This document shows positions 37,401 to 49,316 of a stretch of DNA of 64,000 bases, piece by piece (position 1 is the stretch's first letter; each line of letters starts with the position of its first letter). The DNA is from Syngnathus acus (Eukaryota > Chordata > Actinopteri > Syngnathiformes > Syngnathidae): the NCBI RefSeq assembly GCF_901709675.1, contig NC_051089.1:3820476-3884475 (forward strand). Reading direction: 5' to 3'. The notes under the pieces were generated by a model. That model saw only the letters and a list, made by a program, of their open reading frames with translations, did not search any database and was not told the DNA's origin. Made by a program: the position numbers and the translations under genes.

Positions 37401-38230
37401 CCAATCCCAATTAAAATGTCCATAAACAACTGTGGAAGTAGACATCTTCTGTACAAGGCGTGACCCCCGTATGACCCTGGCAAAGTTGAAATAGACCTTT
37501 GAAATTGTTGTACAGTACAAAAACACTACACTAGTGCAAAACTGCAATTGTTATTCACTGTGGAAAAAAACTCAAATTAAAAATTTGATGACGCATGATG
37601 GAGGCCCACACACTCAAAACACACACATAAAGTGGCAAACACATGCACTGGATTTACTGATTAGTGGTCCGGAACAATTACTGCTATCGTGTCATCTTAA
37701 CTCGAGGCAGATAAAGAGGCAGAGATCAGACCACCCCTTTTTATGCCCCCACCCTCTACTCTTATCATTCCGATCAGCACGCACGCACACACGCAAACAA
37801 GAGTCGTTTCCAAGTGTGTCCAGCAGAGGGCAGCATTGTCCCAGAGACTGCGTTACTGTATTGACATTTGCTTGATGCTACCCAAGCCCTCTTCAAAGTA
37901 CAAAAACTCAAAGATAGCAATTCGCATAGACACTGAAGGTAGACGTCAAAGAAAGCAGTCCGGCTGCTGAATTTTTTGTTGTTTTTTTCCGCACATAACT
38001 AACTAGCCAAGCTTGTTGCTCGGTAACTCTAGATCAGGTTTGACCTTTTGATTAATTGTAAAAGGAAGTTGGTAAAGGGCCATGTCAGAGAAGCAGTTAC
38101 AAGTTGAATGTTGGCCAATGCTTGAGGAAGTTTTGACACGCATCTCAGGACAACATCATGTGCAAGCAGTCTGTTGCAACAAGTGTGGTGCAAATTTGGA
38201 ACCTTTTTCCTTCTGGACATTTCTAAGACA
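34419..38230. other. Gene-free stretch between pnoc and sema7a
   Basis: No exon is supported. It contains a fragment near 35268-35560 with repeated CCGATACC words (a hAT-like element type), a cluster of three TGACGT sites at 36313-36355, T/A runs at 36527-36880, and a CTCF-like core CCAGCAGAGGGCAGC at 37820-37834. The block 36900-37400 is less repetitive and could be regulatory. Confidence 0.4.
36313..36355. promoter_or_regulatory. Cluster of three CRE-type TGACGT sites
   Basis: TGACGTAA at 36313, TGACGTTT at 36332 and TGACGTGT at 36350 are in the same orientation, 18-19 bp apart. CREB/ATF proteins bind TGACGT half-sites. The cluster is about 1.9 kb upstream of the candidate pnoc promoter. 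No binding evidence exists here. Confidence 0.35.
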
Positions 38231-38236
38231 TTTATT
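38231..38236 (-). terminator. sema7a polyadenylation signal AATAAA
   Basis: TTTATT on the plus strand reads AATAAA on the minus strand about 150 bp past the sema7a stop codon. Confidence 0.5.
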
Positions 38237-38383
38237 GTAAAGGAACATTTTCAGAACAAGGTTGTAAGATAAAACGTAGAAAAGGGAAGTGCTGCAAATA
38301 CTTTCCAGGAATACTGTACATTTTGTAACCTGGCATAATAATAAATAGCACAAAGACAAAATTGCAATTGTTGTCCAATTTTC

Positions 38384-41300
38384 TTACGTTATTATTTGGA
38401 TGAGAGCAGTCAGAGCACAGAGCCAAAACAGGAGCCCGATAGAGGGTCTCGCTGACGTGGCACTGCCCTTGACGGCGTAGCGGGCCAGCACACGGCTGAA
38501 GCCCCTTTCCTCCGACACGCACGTGTACGTGCCCTCCTGCTTGTTGTCGATTAAGCGAAGGCACCCGTACGAGCTCCAGGGGCAGGGCGTGGCTCCCCCG
38601 CCTTCGTGACGCCAGCTGTACTGGGCGTGGTGAGACCCCATGGGGCAACGGAGGAAGTATTGGGACCCGTGAGGAAGCGTGACCGGCATCTCGGGCATGC
38701 TTGAGCGATCAATCACTGTAAACAACATTTCCGACTTATTGCGAAATATATGGAGATGGCACAAAAAGTCTCAACCGCCTCATTTTGTCTTGCTGGTGGT
38801 CCAGGCAGGACACCACTCATTAGCAAAGATGCTAATTGTTCAGAAAAGTGTTATACAGTGTCAAATCACACAATCTTTATGAGTGCGCAACAAAAGTATG
38901 CTAATGCTACGTTCCGTTCATATTCATCCATCGGAACTGTTTATACTACGATAATTTCTTTAGCTTCTGAATGAGATTCAGAAAACTATCCCCAACGGGG
39001 GCAATTACGGATGTTTTCTTAGCGCATGCTAAGGCAAACATTTGTTAGTAATCAGTACATACAAGTTAATTGTACGGATTTGTTAACATTTAACTAATAC
39101 ATGCCAGTGCTATTTTTTGATAACACTTGAGCTAAACTTATGTCATTTTTGGCCATGTTTTTATCACTAAAGAAATGCTGAAAATGCTATTTGTTAGCAT
39201 TTAGCACATATATTAGTTAGCCTGTCTTTGTCACTTATTAAATATATTGTAACAGTTCTTTAGCATTTATCTGTACATTGTGACTTTTTTTAGCTTGTGA
39301 CTATAATTTCTCACTTTTGAAATGTATAATGTATGCTAAAGGTTGCCTTCTTAAGGTTGTTGTAGCTTCTTATCTATCACTCAAAAAAAGTGTTTCGGTT
39401 CCCATATGTGGCTGCCGAAAAAAGATAATGTGGGGTTTCTATATCAACATGCTGACTGTTGTTTTGGATAAAACACGTGCACGTACGCAGACATAGCAAA
39501 AGCTCATGTCATGCAAGTCCCATGACCGGTATTGACACTGCTGCTTTGTCAGTTTCATGGGCGTATTCATATTTGTAATCCAGACGTTACACATTTTGTA
39601 ATCACTAAGAAGCTACAAATGTGGAACGTTCTATTTATATTGACTTCTTATGTGTTTTGTGCTATTTTTTTATTGTACAAACCTTTGCTGATGTGAGGAT
39701 GAAGCGAAGACCTGCACAAGTGATAATTTCCTGAATTCACATCCTGAACCACGTTGCCGCTGTCAAACAAAACATACATGTGTTAATAGGACTCACTTAC
39801 GGTAAAATGTTTAGATATCACAAATTCATAATACAGATTTTACATATTAGAACTTTGGAATACTTGGGGGAGGTCATGAAACTTCCAATGTTACAACTTG
39901 AAACTATTACTTAATATTGAAACTGTAATCAACATGAGTCAACACTGAATATGAACAAATTCAAATCAGTCACGCTGAGTCATTTGATCAAATAAAGAAA
40001 AGTCAAGTCGTCACTTCACGATGATGAACGAGTCATGTCATCAATTGTGCTTTTACACCGCGTCATCCTCATTTGATGGATTTTACAAATGTTAGTCATC
40101 AAAAGCGTTTTATTCCATCTCCCGCTGGGTATTTTTCTTTCTCATATAAAAAATGTCAAACTCTCTACACATCCGGTGCTAACCGGTAAAGCGAGAACTA
40201 CAGATATGAATCTACTCAACTGCAGCTATTCTAGTTGTGTGTTTCCTGGAGAAGTGTGATAATCTTTTAAACACTGTGGTCACACTCTGGTGAGGATCTG
40301 AGTCAGTCTATATGTAAATGGCTGTGTCAGACCTAGTGGCGGTCGTGGCGGTGCATCTGGTGCTGTCCCAGCCGCAGTACGGGTCTCGTGCTAACACGCA
40401 CTCCTCGCACGTGTTTCCATAGTGGCCGCAGTCTGCCACGTCCATCTGGACGATCTGACGACGAGAGCTGACGTAGAGTTTTTTCTGCGGAAAGCTTAAC
40501 GTGAGATTGAAATGCGTTTGGCCAGCGGAGCGGATGTTGTCTTTCATCGACTCACAGAGGAAGCATGGAGGGTGATGCTGTCGATATGAGCTCTTTGGGA
40601 AAATGGTCTGTATTCTGCGATGATGAAAGCTGTGCTATTGTTCTCCACCAACTTGTCCACGCCTCCGCCATCTGGTGGAAAACAAACAGCAAGTCAAAGA
40701 CCACCCAAAAAAAATCCCCTTTTATTTTTGGGTTTTGTCATAGATCAACAAAGGTCTTTCTTCAGGCATCTTAGAAGTCCACAATATATTTCCTCCAATT
40801 CTTTTCCGGACAATAATTTTATTCAGGCTTCTGATTGGCTAAAAAGAGACTTCAACTCTGATACTTCTGCATTCAGCGATAAAGAAGTATTTGTCAGGCT
40901 AAAATAGAATTACAGAAGTAAGTCTGTGCCCGACTTTCTTCAGGAAGTCAGCATGAATTCTTGCTACTGGGTGATGAATAATCAGAACTGTTTCTATATT
41001 TACCGTGTTATTTTAAAGCAACCAGTTTGGGGTGAAGATGGACTTTTAGTTATGCGGCATCAGCTTCTGTGGTATGTGACTGAGCAAGTGAGTGTTGCTC
41101 AAATTTTTACAGGAAGCTTGAGTCACCACAATCTCATCCTACATCACACTGACTCTGCCTTGTTTGGGCAACAAGTCGCATTGTTGAATATCACAACAAG
41201 GCTTTGTCCCCTTAGGCCACAGGTGTCAAACACAAGGCCCGGGGGTCAGACACGGCCCGCCACATCATTTTATATGGCCCGCGAAGACAAATTGTGCATC

Positions 41301-44300
41301 AAATTCGTGTGTCATTACTTGAATTGCAAATTGTCTTCACTTTTAATAATATCTTTTTTTTTTTTTATATTTGACCAGTTTTTACTCGTCTGATTTGAAA
41401 ACGAGTTATTTGTCAGTTTGTTTTGTAGCTTTTACTTTGGCCCTCCGAAAGAAGCTATGACTACAATGCAGCCCGCGAAAAAAATGAATTTGACACCCCT
41501 GCCTTAGGTCTAACTGGTTGTTTTTTGTTTTGTGCAAAAAGAACATGCAGTGGATTATCTTGCAGTGTGAAACAAAGACCTAGCGAGATCCGTTTCCAGC
41601 AAGCGAGAGTTGTCAGATAAGTTTCGGTAGCCCGATACTCACTTCGAGTCAAAAAGAGAAGCGTGTGTTCCTTTGCGGGATCAGCGTCTGTGAGGATGTG
41701 AGTGTAGACGTGGTGACTTATGAGAAGTGGGCCTGAGTTCTTCACAGGCTTCACCCACTGCTCCATCTCAGAGTTCATCTGGGTCATCTTCAGGATGTCC
41801 ATAGAGAGATGTCTGCTGTCTGAAACACACTGAAAAGAAAAATATCATTAGTGGAATCCTCGAAAGTCTCAATTGAGTTATTTAAAAGTGTTCGTACCTC
41901 TCTGGACCAGCCCCTCTGATGATCTGAGCCTTTAAACGGCGAGTTGGTAAAGACGTCCTGGATGTCCTGCATAGCGTAAACGCATACGGCGCTCATGTTC
42001 CTGCAACGAAGACACCGCTTTGAAAACTTACCTTACACTATATTAATAATTGTGTTTCAAATCGTACCATTCGTTCCTGAAGAGCGCATAAACCCGGGTA
42101 TCCTGCCATCGCTCCGCGTGCACGGTGGCAATATCCACCATCTCGAAAAAATGTTTTTTGCTCGTTGGGTCACCACAGGAGAGTCTGGCGCTCATCTGGG
42201 AGGTCCACGTGAACTGCAGGTTGTTTTTGGGGCCGCCCATGTCCGCCTGGCGAGATGCAAAATAACCGTCTTGATACGCTTTAGGTTTTCTTGTGATTTT
42301 GCGTATGTGTGGGCATTTTTTGTTTTCTTCAAACTTGTCCAGTTGGGTCACTTTCACGCCACGATTGGATTTATCACTCACCAAGCAAAACTGGGAGATG
42401 TACGGAAGCCATGTGCTGCTCCATACATTCAAATCTTTATTCCTCTCCTTGTAGAAGGCGTAAATTTTGTCCTGCAATGTCTCGTCCTTGCGTTTGCTCA
42501 TGACCAACCCCAGGTAATGCTGCTCTACAGGCAGAACAACAGCTAAGCTTATTTAACAACACAAATATTATATCATTTTATTTCAAATGTCACATTTGCC
42601 TTGCCTGCGGTGAGAGGCACACCTGTTTGTTATACAAGTGAACTGAAGACAATCCCATTTTGCAGGGGTGTCAAACTCTGGCTTGTGGGCCAAATTTGGC
42701 CCACGGTGTAATTATATTCGGCCCGCAAATTGTGCATCGACTTTATGTGTCAATGCAAAATATCTTCACTTTTCAAAATAGTGACCAGCAATTTTTCTGA
42801 CTATTTACGTTACCTTTATCGTGGTTAGCCGGTCCCACTCTGTTCTTTCCAAACTTATGGACGCCCACGTACTCCTGCGAGCCGGAATACGTGACGTACA
42901 GTGAGGAACCTTCTGCAGATTCTGGAATTGAATTCAAAAATTGTGCTTGGCGTCGGGATTTTTTTGTCTACAACAATCCATTAGGCCGAAACTCACCAAC
43001 GAAAGCAGAATGTTCAGCATCCTTCAAGAGAAAATCTCTGATGCTCCTTCGGATGCTTTTCAGGTCATCGGCTGGTGTGCAGACGGGATGATCTTCTGAT
43101 GGCTTCTACAAAGCGACACGGGAGGTCAGTAACAAGACACCAGCGTCTCGTTCATTTCCTGTGTCTCACCGTATCGCAGCAAAGTGTCTCCGCTCTGTCC
43201 GTCCCGCACAGAAACACTCGGCTGGCGTCCTCCCTCTCATGGGCCAACATCACCTCGTAGTTGCAACCCTGGAGGACATTTTAGGAAGTGAGGACCAAGC
43301 AATCAGAGAGCTGCGTTTGCGTGTCTCACGTTTGCCGACGCTCCATTTTCAATGCAGTCGGCCCACAGCAAATTCCGTTCCACGGGAGCCTGCAATGGAA
43401 AGATGATTTTATTGAATTTGTCAAATTAAGCCTGAACATGCCGTGACAAATCATCAGTTATGATGTGAGGAATTATCCACTTAATTGGTCTAAGAGTGAT
43501 CATTTAATGATGACAAATAAGACTTTGTTCATCTGTCGATACCAGCGACGGAATTATTTAAAATGTCATTTTGTCAACAGAACTGAATTGCTCAATCTTC
43601 AATTTTTAACAGATTGACAAAGCCCAAATCGATCTTGAGAGACGACCTCGATGACCTGAAGTGATTTAGCCATATTTAGTCACACTTTAATTATTTAAGC
43701 ATTTTACAGGTCTTGTTGGTTACCTTAGGAGGAGACTGGAAGTTGAGAGAGATCAGATGTCTTTTTCCTACAGCCATGATCTTGTTATTATCTCTTTCTG
43801 GAAGTAGAAGTGTACGGACTTCCTCTGATAATGTCACACTTTTAAGGGTGAGCTCTGCCAGAGGAAACATCAAAACACAATTTAGATGACATGTAAATTA
43901 AATGAGGTCAAAGTCAAATTTGCGTCATGCGCTTTGAATCCGACCACAGAGACCCGCATGCTTATTAAATTACTTTCCACATGGGATTTGACCAAAGCTT
44001 CTCGGAAAACTACATCTCCATCTTACAAAACTACATTTATTTATTTATGATTTTATTTATTTATTTAATTAATTAAGAAATATAACTAATTATATTCACT
44101 TCAGAAGTTCTGGTATGGAAGATGGATGGATAACTACAACTTTTTGCTACTTCTAAAACATGTGGAGTTTAAAAATAAGTGCTTTTTTGTTCCCTCAGTT
44201 GCCAAAAGTTATGTCTTATATCGTTTTCATCTCAACTGTCGTCGCCTTCCTGCTTTGATAACGTAGAGGTCGCCTACCTTCCTGTGTGAATGTCATCCTC

Positions 44301-44392
44301 GGTAAAAGCGTCGGGTCCAGTGAGCTGACATTCGCGAGGAGCCATAAAATATAGAAATATTGAAAATACAGCTCCGATCGATAGTTTGACAT
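38384..44392 (-). CDS. sema7a: Semaphorin 7A, GPI-anchored
   Basis: Fourteen coding exons (minus strand): 44392-44278, 43854-43724, 43389-43330, 43268-43170, 43105-42997, 42921-42814, 42524-42382, 42246-42068, 42000-41898, 41829-41643, 40671-40556, 40484-40333, 39759-39683, 38715-38384. They join to 1911 bp, 636 residues (human 666). Layout: signal peptide (residues 8-24, hydrophobic), sema domain to about 470, PSI domain with CEECVLARDPYCGWD, an Ig domain with QYFLRCPMGSHHAQYSWRH and GTYTCVSEE, then a hydrophobic C-terminus ending LLFWLCALTALIQIIT that fits a GPI-attachment signal. WQDTRVYALFRNEW and NMSAVCVYAMQDIQDVF match human WRDTRVYGVFSNPW and its continuation. The integrin-binding RGD of mammals is Leu-Ala-Asp here. 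Exon 6 has two in-frame acceptors (42921 or about 42912). Known roles: axon growth and immune regulation through integrin beta1 and plexin C1. Confidence 0.95.
41218..41501. mobile_element. hAT-type element (284 bp) in sema7a intron 10
   Basis: The left end CACAGGTGTCAAACACAAG and the right end TTTGACACCCCTG are inverted repeats, flanked by CCTTAGGC (41210-41217) and CCTTAGGT (41502-41509), a 7/8 target duplication. The interior has GGCCCG words near both ends and a T run. No transposase is encoded. Confidence 0.85.
42663..42800. mobile_element. Truncated second copy of the same hAT-type family in sema7a intron 6
   Basis: It starts CAGGGGTGTCAAACTCTGG and continues with GGCCCGCAAATTGTGCATC and CTTCACTTTT, parallel to the element at 41218-41501. 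The right end is missing. Confidence 0.7.
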
Positions 44393-44538
44393 CCTTCTGA
44401 GTGAGTGGCAACCGCGTCTGCACTTGAAAAAAGTGCTACCACTGGCGGGAGTTGCGCATTGCAGTTTAGAATTTCATTGGCTGACGCAATGGCTCTAATT
44501 AACCAATCACATGGTGGCTCCTGAGGCTCCTTTTTCAT

Positions 44539-44570
<32 letters not shown>

Positions 44571-44781
44571 ATTTAATGCATTTACCTATTTGATGCATTT
44601 ATATATTTTTAAGATAAGTTATCTTAAAATTATTATTATCTTAGATAACATTCGAAGAATTGGTAAATATAATTCAACAATGTTATTTTATTGAATAATC
44701 GTTTGTAATCTACAAATAACCTGGCCCTTCTCTTTGTTTTAAATACAACAGAAGTCCCTTGATGAAGAATATTTGCCCGGT

Positions 44782-44945
44782 ACAGTACTTTATATTCCCA
44801 GCAGGGGGCACTGTAGGACGATCTCAAACTGTATTCTCGGCCGCTTTCAGGTTGTCCAATAATATTAAATTTTTGAAAAATAAGATGAAAGTGCAGATGC
44901 ATTAAGCAGGCTTGTGCACTAATAAAATATTCCAGGGCAATTTAA
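44782..44945 (+). repeat. Non-coding segment shared with 60458-60655, with a CTCF-like core
   Basis: Shared words in the same order and orientation: ACAGTACT, AGCAGGGGGCACTGTAGGAC (AGCAGGTGGCACTGTAGGAC in the other copy), ATCTCA, and later GTGCACTAATAAAA followed by GCAATTT. Spacing between the blocks differs by about 40 bp. CCAGCAGGGGGCACT at 44798-44812 is close to the vertebrate CTCF core. Confidence 0.6.
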
Positions 44946-44951
44946 TACAAA

Positions 44952-44964
44952 AAGAGAGAGAGAG

Positions 44965-45059
<95 letters not shown>
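44952..45059. repeat. (GA)n microsatellite
   Basis: About 108 bp of GA dinucleotide with a single GC interruption near the left end. The Arg-Glu or Ser-Leu frames it produces are artefacts. Confidence 0.97.
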
Positions 45060-45061
<2 letters not shown>

Positions 45062-45143
45062 GGGGGAATGGGCATCATGATTTTGATGCTGATGCTGGTG
45101 GGCTCACACTGATTCCACATGTTGAAGAGTGTTGGACACAGTC

Positions 45144-48100
45144 ATGTCGCACTACATTCTGCCAGGTAAGAAGCATTTTATTTATTTATGTATTTATTTA
45201 TTTATGTATTTATTTATGTATTTACTTATTTAACCAAAAATAACACTTTGGAGCTGCAGGCTTCAACTTATTTAATCAGTGCTTTTAGGACAAAATATTA
45301 ACTAAACATGGTCCTAATGAAGTTACATAGCCACTGCATAATGAATTCCTGAGTCAACGGACCAGAGCAAAAACAACTGCTGACTAAGCAAATTTGTGAA
45401 TAAATTGAGAGCATCTCGTTCGTTTGATAGTGTGTACGATTTTCCGAATGTTAAATAATTTTTTTCTTGGCTCAACAAAGAATTTGAGGAGGATCCCTGA
45501 ACTCCGATTGATGTTGCTCTAACCAAACATATTTTACAAATTGGAAGATGACTGGATGGATTTTGAGTGCATCACATAATCCAAATAAATAACTACAATG
45601 CAACAAAAGAAGTGTAAAAGGGAATTATGGCTTCTGAGCCCCTGATTGGAAATTTAAATTAAATCCTGTATCATATTATTATATGAGGACACTTGCTGTC
45701 TGGCTGTCAGGAAATGTATCATATCCTCTGTCTGGCTTTTTGACAATAGCACTGTCTTAAGCGATTGTGACAAATGAGGGACATTTCCTCATTGATCTCA
45801 TTAAGATGACGCTAACTCATTTACGTCTCTTCAAAATTTTAGTCTGGTCCCTGACCTGGTTTGGTCCTCGCTGTCAGAATATTCAAGCTTCACTTTGAAC
45901 AGTAAATGTTTGAGGTTATCACAGATGCAAAACAGCTCTCCGAATGAAACTATGGTTGCCTCCAGTTCATCTGCAGATCCTGTTAGCCGTTCTCCTGGCC
46001 ATCTTGTGCTACTGCGTGGTCCTCGCCTTCATCCTCTACTGCAGGCCAAAGAAGAACGTGCCCTCAGATGATGATAAGGAGTCGGGCATTTTGTGCTCTC
46101 ACCCCAACGAGCGGGTGACCGTGACGTTGACGCCGGCGCTGAGCACGCGGCCCGTCCGGCAACAATACGAAGAACTTGACGGCGACAATCTGGACTACAC
46201 GTCTTCTAAAAGCAGCTCATCCCCATCCGAGGACGACCTCAGCGATCTCCCGTTGGATTCCAGGTTCTTGTCACCGCTGCGTCGCCTCAGCTCCCCGCTC
46301 GATCCTTTACCGTCCCGTCAAAATTCGAGCCACAGTCGGGCCTCCTTGCCTTCGCTCACTAAACTGGTTCCCAAATCTCGCTGGGTGAAAAGTCGACGCA
46401 GCACCGTGAGTGGGGAAAGTTTGAGCCACCAGGGTGCGCTGTCTCCATTCCAATCCGGCTCCACCACGACCCCAACCAAGCCAACTCCCTTGCTCCACTT
46501 CTCCCTGCTCTACTCCTCAAGTGGTACCCTGGTAGTCAACATTCTGGGGGTGTCCGGTAGGAGGCGGAGTAACAGGGTTTTGGTGCGGGCTAGCCTACCT
46601 CCAGTGTGCCCAGTACCGTGCCAAGTGGCATCCCGGCGCCGCAGTTTCAGCCCGGAGCTGCAAAGCCAGAACGTGGCTCTCCAAGCGGGCTCCTTGGAGA
46701 GGCTACGGGCATGTACGCTGAAACTAGAGGTCTACAGCCGCGACTTCTCTGGCCTACGGGAGGTGGCGTTGGGCGTGGTGGAGCTGCCCTGCCAGCACCT
46801 GGACTGGGAGCCCGACACAACGGCGACTTGCACGAGGGAGCTCAGCCCTGCCAAAAGTAAACTCAAGAAGGTAAATTGATGCATGCTTGGTTGAATTTGA
46901 TATCTTTAGGTGTTGAGCTGTCCCAATACTTTTGTCCTTTCCAGAGTGATTAACCCACACAAGCGTATAATCAGTAGTTAGCTTTGTGCTTGACTTTTCT
47001 TCATCATGGTCAAAATGAGCAGCAAATTGTCAACTCTGCCAGTGTTGATAAATAACTCCGCAGTTTGTGCCAAGTCTAATTTTTGTGAAAGCCCGTCTGG
47101 CTCATCGCTTTCCCCTCCAGATTGGAATTGACTGATACGTTTGGACGTGCGCGTGAGGTGCGGCGCCCGTGACGTAACGCCGGGCGCCCACACACTTGAT
47201 TTATGACCAAAGTTGATCTTTTCAAGTCGGTTGCGCTCTGAAGATTCGATGGAGCAAGCGAGTGACGCAAAACAGTGATTTGATCAGAATCATGCTTGGC
47301 TGGGCACTTAGCAAAGGAAGTCGGAATACCTGCAGACAGGAAGTGATGTCACATTCCTCAGATACTCAAAAGTGACTGGGATTTATTTTAGGTCTGTGGA
47401 TGCACCACATAATGAAGGGAACATCTGACTCCTTCAATAAATATCCCATTGTTGTGTTGCTGTTCCTCAGAGTATGAGCTCACAGGATTCGTGGTCACGC
47501 AGGAAGAGCTCGCTGTGTGCGCCGAGATCATTGGGTCAGATCTTTGTGCTGCTCCAGTACCAGGTGCCGGCCCGGCGCATCAAGGTGATGGTGCGGAAAG
47601 CCGACCAGCTGGCCAAGCTCACGCGCATCCCTGGCGCACCAGGTAACAGCAATCACAACGGGTAGATGATGTTTGAAGTCTGCTAACCCGAAACACAAAA
47701 TGTCCTTTCGTGACAAGACACAAATGATACCCACACGACTCACTCCAATTTGATTCGCTCTAATGATACAATTGATTCAGTTCGATTATCTTGATACTAT
47801 TTACTTCCGTGGTATTCATTCAAATTATGATTTAATGCAAGTTACCATTGTGACATTACATGATTCACTTTAATTATGATGACCCCGATGACTGAACAAA
47901 TTCATCCCACTGGTGTATGATTCACTCAGATTACAATACGATTCGATCGACTCCTATCACCATATGATTCACTCCAATTACAGTATAGTATAATCACTCC
48001 TTTTACAATACGGTATAATACATTTCAACGATAAAAAGTTTTCCATTTACAATATGATCGACACCAATTATGATATGATTCACTTCAATATTTTCCGCAC

Positions 48101-49316
48101 TATAAGGCGCACCGGATTATACGGCGCACCTTCAATGAATGGTCCATTTTAAAATTTCTGTCTATATATAAGGCACACAGGATTATAAGGCGCACCTTCA
48201 ATGAATGGCCCATTTTAAAACTTTGTCCACCGGGTCGGACTTTGGACACGCCTGCTGTAGTGGCTCAATATTGGTCCATATATAAGGCGCACCTGAGTAT
48301 AAGGCGCACTGTCGGCTTTTGAGAAAATTGGAGGGTTTTAGGTGCGCCTTGTAGTGCGGAAAATACGGTACAATACCGTACGATTCCCTGTGTTCAGATT
48401 CACTCCAATTACAACACCGGTGCGAATCACTTCAGATGTACGATACAATTGACTCCGATTATGATATGCTGATTGGAAGTCGTAGATGAACCCGTTATGG
48501 AACTGCGAGGGATTCCTTTTCTACTACGTATTAGAAACAACAAAACACGCGATGACTCTTCACCGTCTTGTTGTATAACCAGATTAGGGCGCCATGTCGG
48601 TTCCTCTCGCGTCTACTTAGCATCTCATTTCCAGCTTCGCTTCATTGGCGCGCAAAAAGCAAGACAACAAAAAACCAGCGTTGACGTTTCCGGATAAATT
48701 CATTCCACTTTGTTACCCCCAGAGAGTCCCCACGCTTCCAGGAATGTGTCACCACCACGAAAAGACATTTGAATTATTATGCAATCCAATTAAAATGATT
48801 AAAAAAAGGGGAGCTGCATTTTCTTTGGACCGTTGACAATGCTGATGCGAAATACCGGTGCCATGTTTTTCCTCCTCAGTCCACTACATCATCGTCAAGT
48901 TGCATCACGACGGAAAAGTGATCAGCACCAAGGAGACCAAAGCCGCCTGCGGTTCCAGTCCCGTTTGGAACGCCCCTTTCTTATTCGACTTGCCGCCCGG
49001 CGACGTCGCTCATCTGCCATTGCTTTTTGAGTTCATCATCATGCAGGTATCGAAAAAAAGACGATTCCCTCGATTATTGTGATTCACTCAAATTAAGACA
49101 TTTCGATACGGGTCACTCCAAATAATGAGATGAACTCAAATTCCGATGCTATTTTCCTGTTCACAGGGTCGTCTGTACACCAAGAGTAGCATTTTGGGCC
49201 GCGTGCTGATTGGTGGTCATGTTTCGGAGGCCGGGAGAGGACACTGGACGGAAATGTGCAACCGGGCCCCCGGGGAGACCGCTCGTTGGCATGCCATCCA
49301 ATCAGACGTGTACTAG
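45144..49316 (+). CDS. Synaptotagmin-like membrane protein with two degenerate C2 domains
   Basis: Five coding exons: 45144-45165, 45966-46870, 47471-47642, 48880-49046 and 49167-49316, joined to 1416 bp, 471 residues. Exon 1 (MSHYILP) is a prediction: its donor CCAGGTAAG and phase fit the acceptor at 45964, giving a neat N-terminus before the membrane segment (HLQILLAVLLAILCYCVVLA). An alternative start is the ATG at 45944 without exon 1. A Ser-rich linker (residues about 75-165) leads to C2A (HFSLLYSSSGTLVVNILG, about 170-300) and C2B (LGQIFVLLQYQ, RIKVMVRKADQLAK, then HWTEMCNRAPGETARWH near the end), which is characteristic of synaptotagmins. The loop aspartates that bind calcium are largely absent. 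Family is secure, subtype not resolved; it may belong to the fish syt12/syt18-like group. Confidence 0.85.
47720..48480. repeat. Degenerate minisatellite of GATTCACTCCAATTACAATA-like units
   Basis: Words of the form GATTCACTCCAATTA recur with many changes at 47738-48087 and resume at 48372-48480 after the inserted GCGC element. Related words return at 49078-49145, beyond exon 4 of the host gene. The unit length varies around 25-28 bp. Confidence 0.7.
48088..48371. mobile_element. GCGC-rich inverted-repeat element inside the minisatellite
   Basis: It opens ATTTTCCGCACTATAAGGCG and closes TAGTGCGGAAAATACGGTA. Internally it repeats AAGGCGCACCTTCAATGAAT with a diverged copy, and it shares GGACTTTGGACACGCC with the copy at position 1. 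It interrupts the GATTCACTCC repeat, so it arrived later. Confidence 0.8.

Larger units (their letters stand above)
44393..45143. other. Divergent sema7a / synaptotagmin-like intergenic region
   Basis: About 750 bp between divergent start codons. AT-rich TTTATTTA runs at 44535-44600, a block shared with 60458-60655 at 44782-44945, and a (GA)n microsatellite. The promoters of both genes presumably lie here, but no TATA box is convincing. Confidence 0.45.

Noticed and set aside
44902-45120. Arg-Glu and Ser-Leu repeat frames
   Set aside because: Translation of the (GA)n microsatellite.
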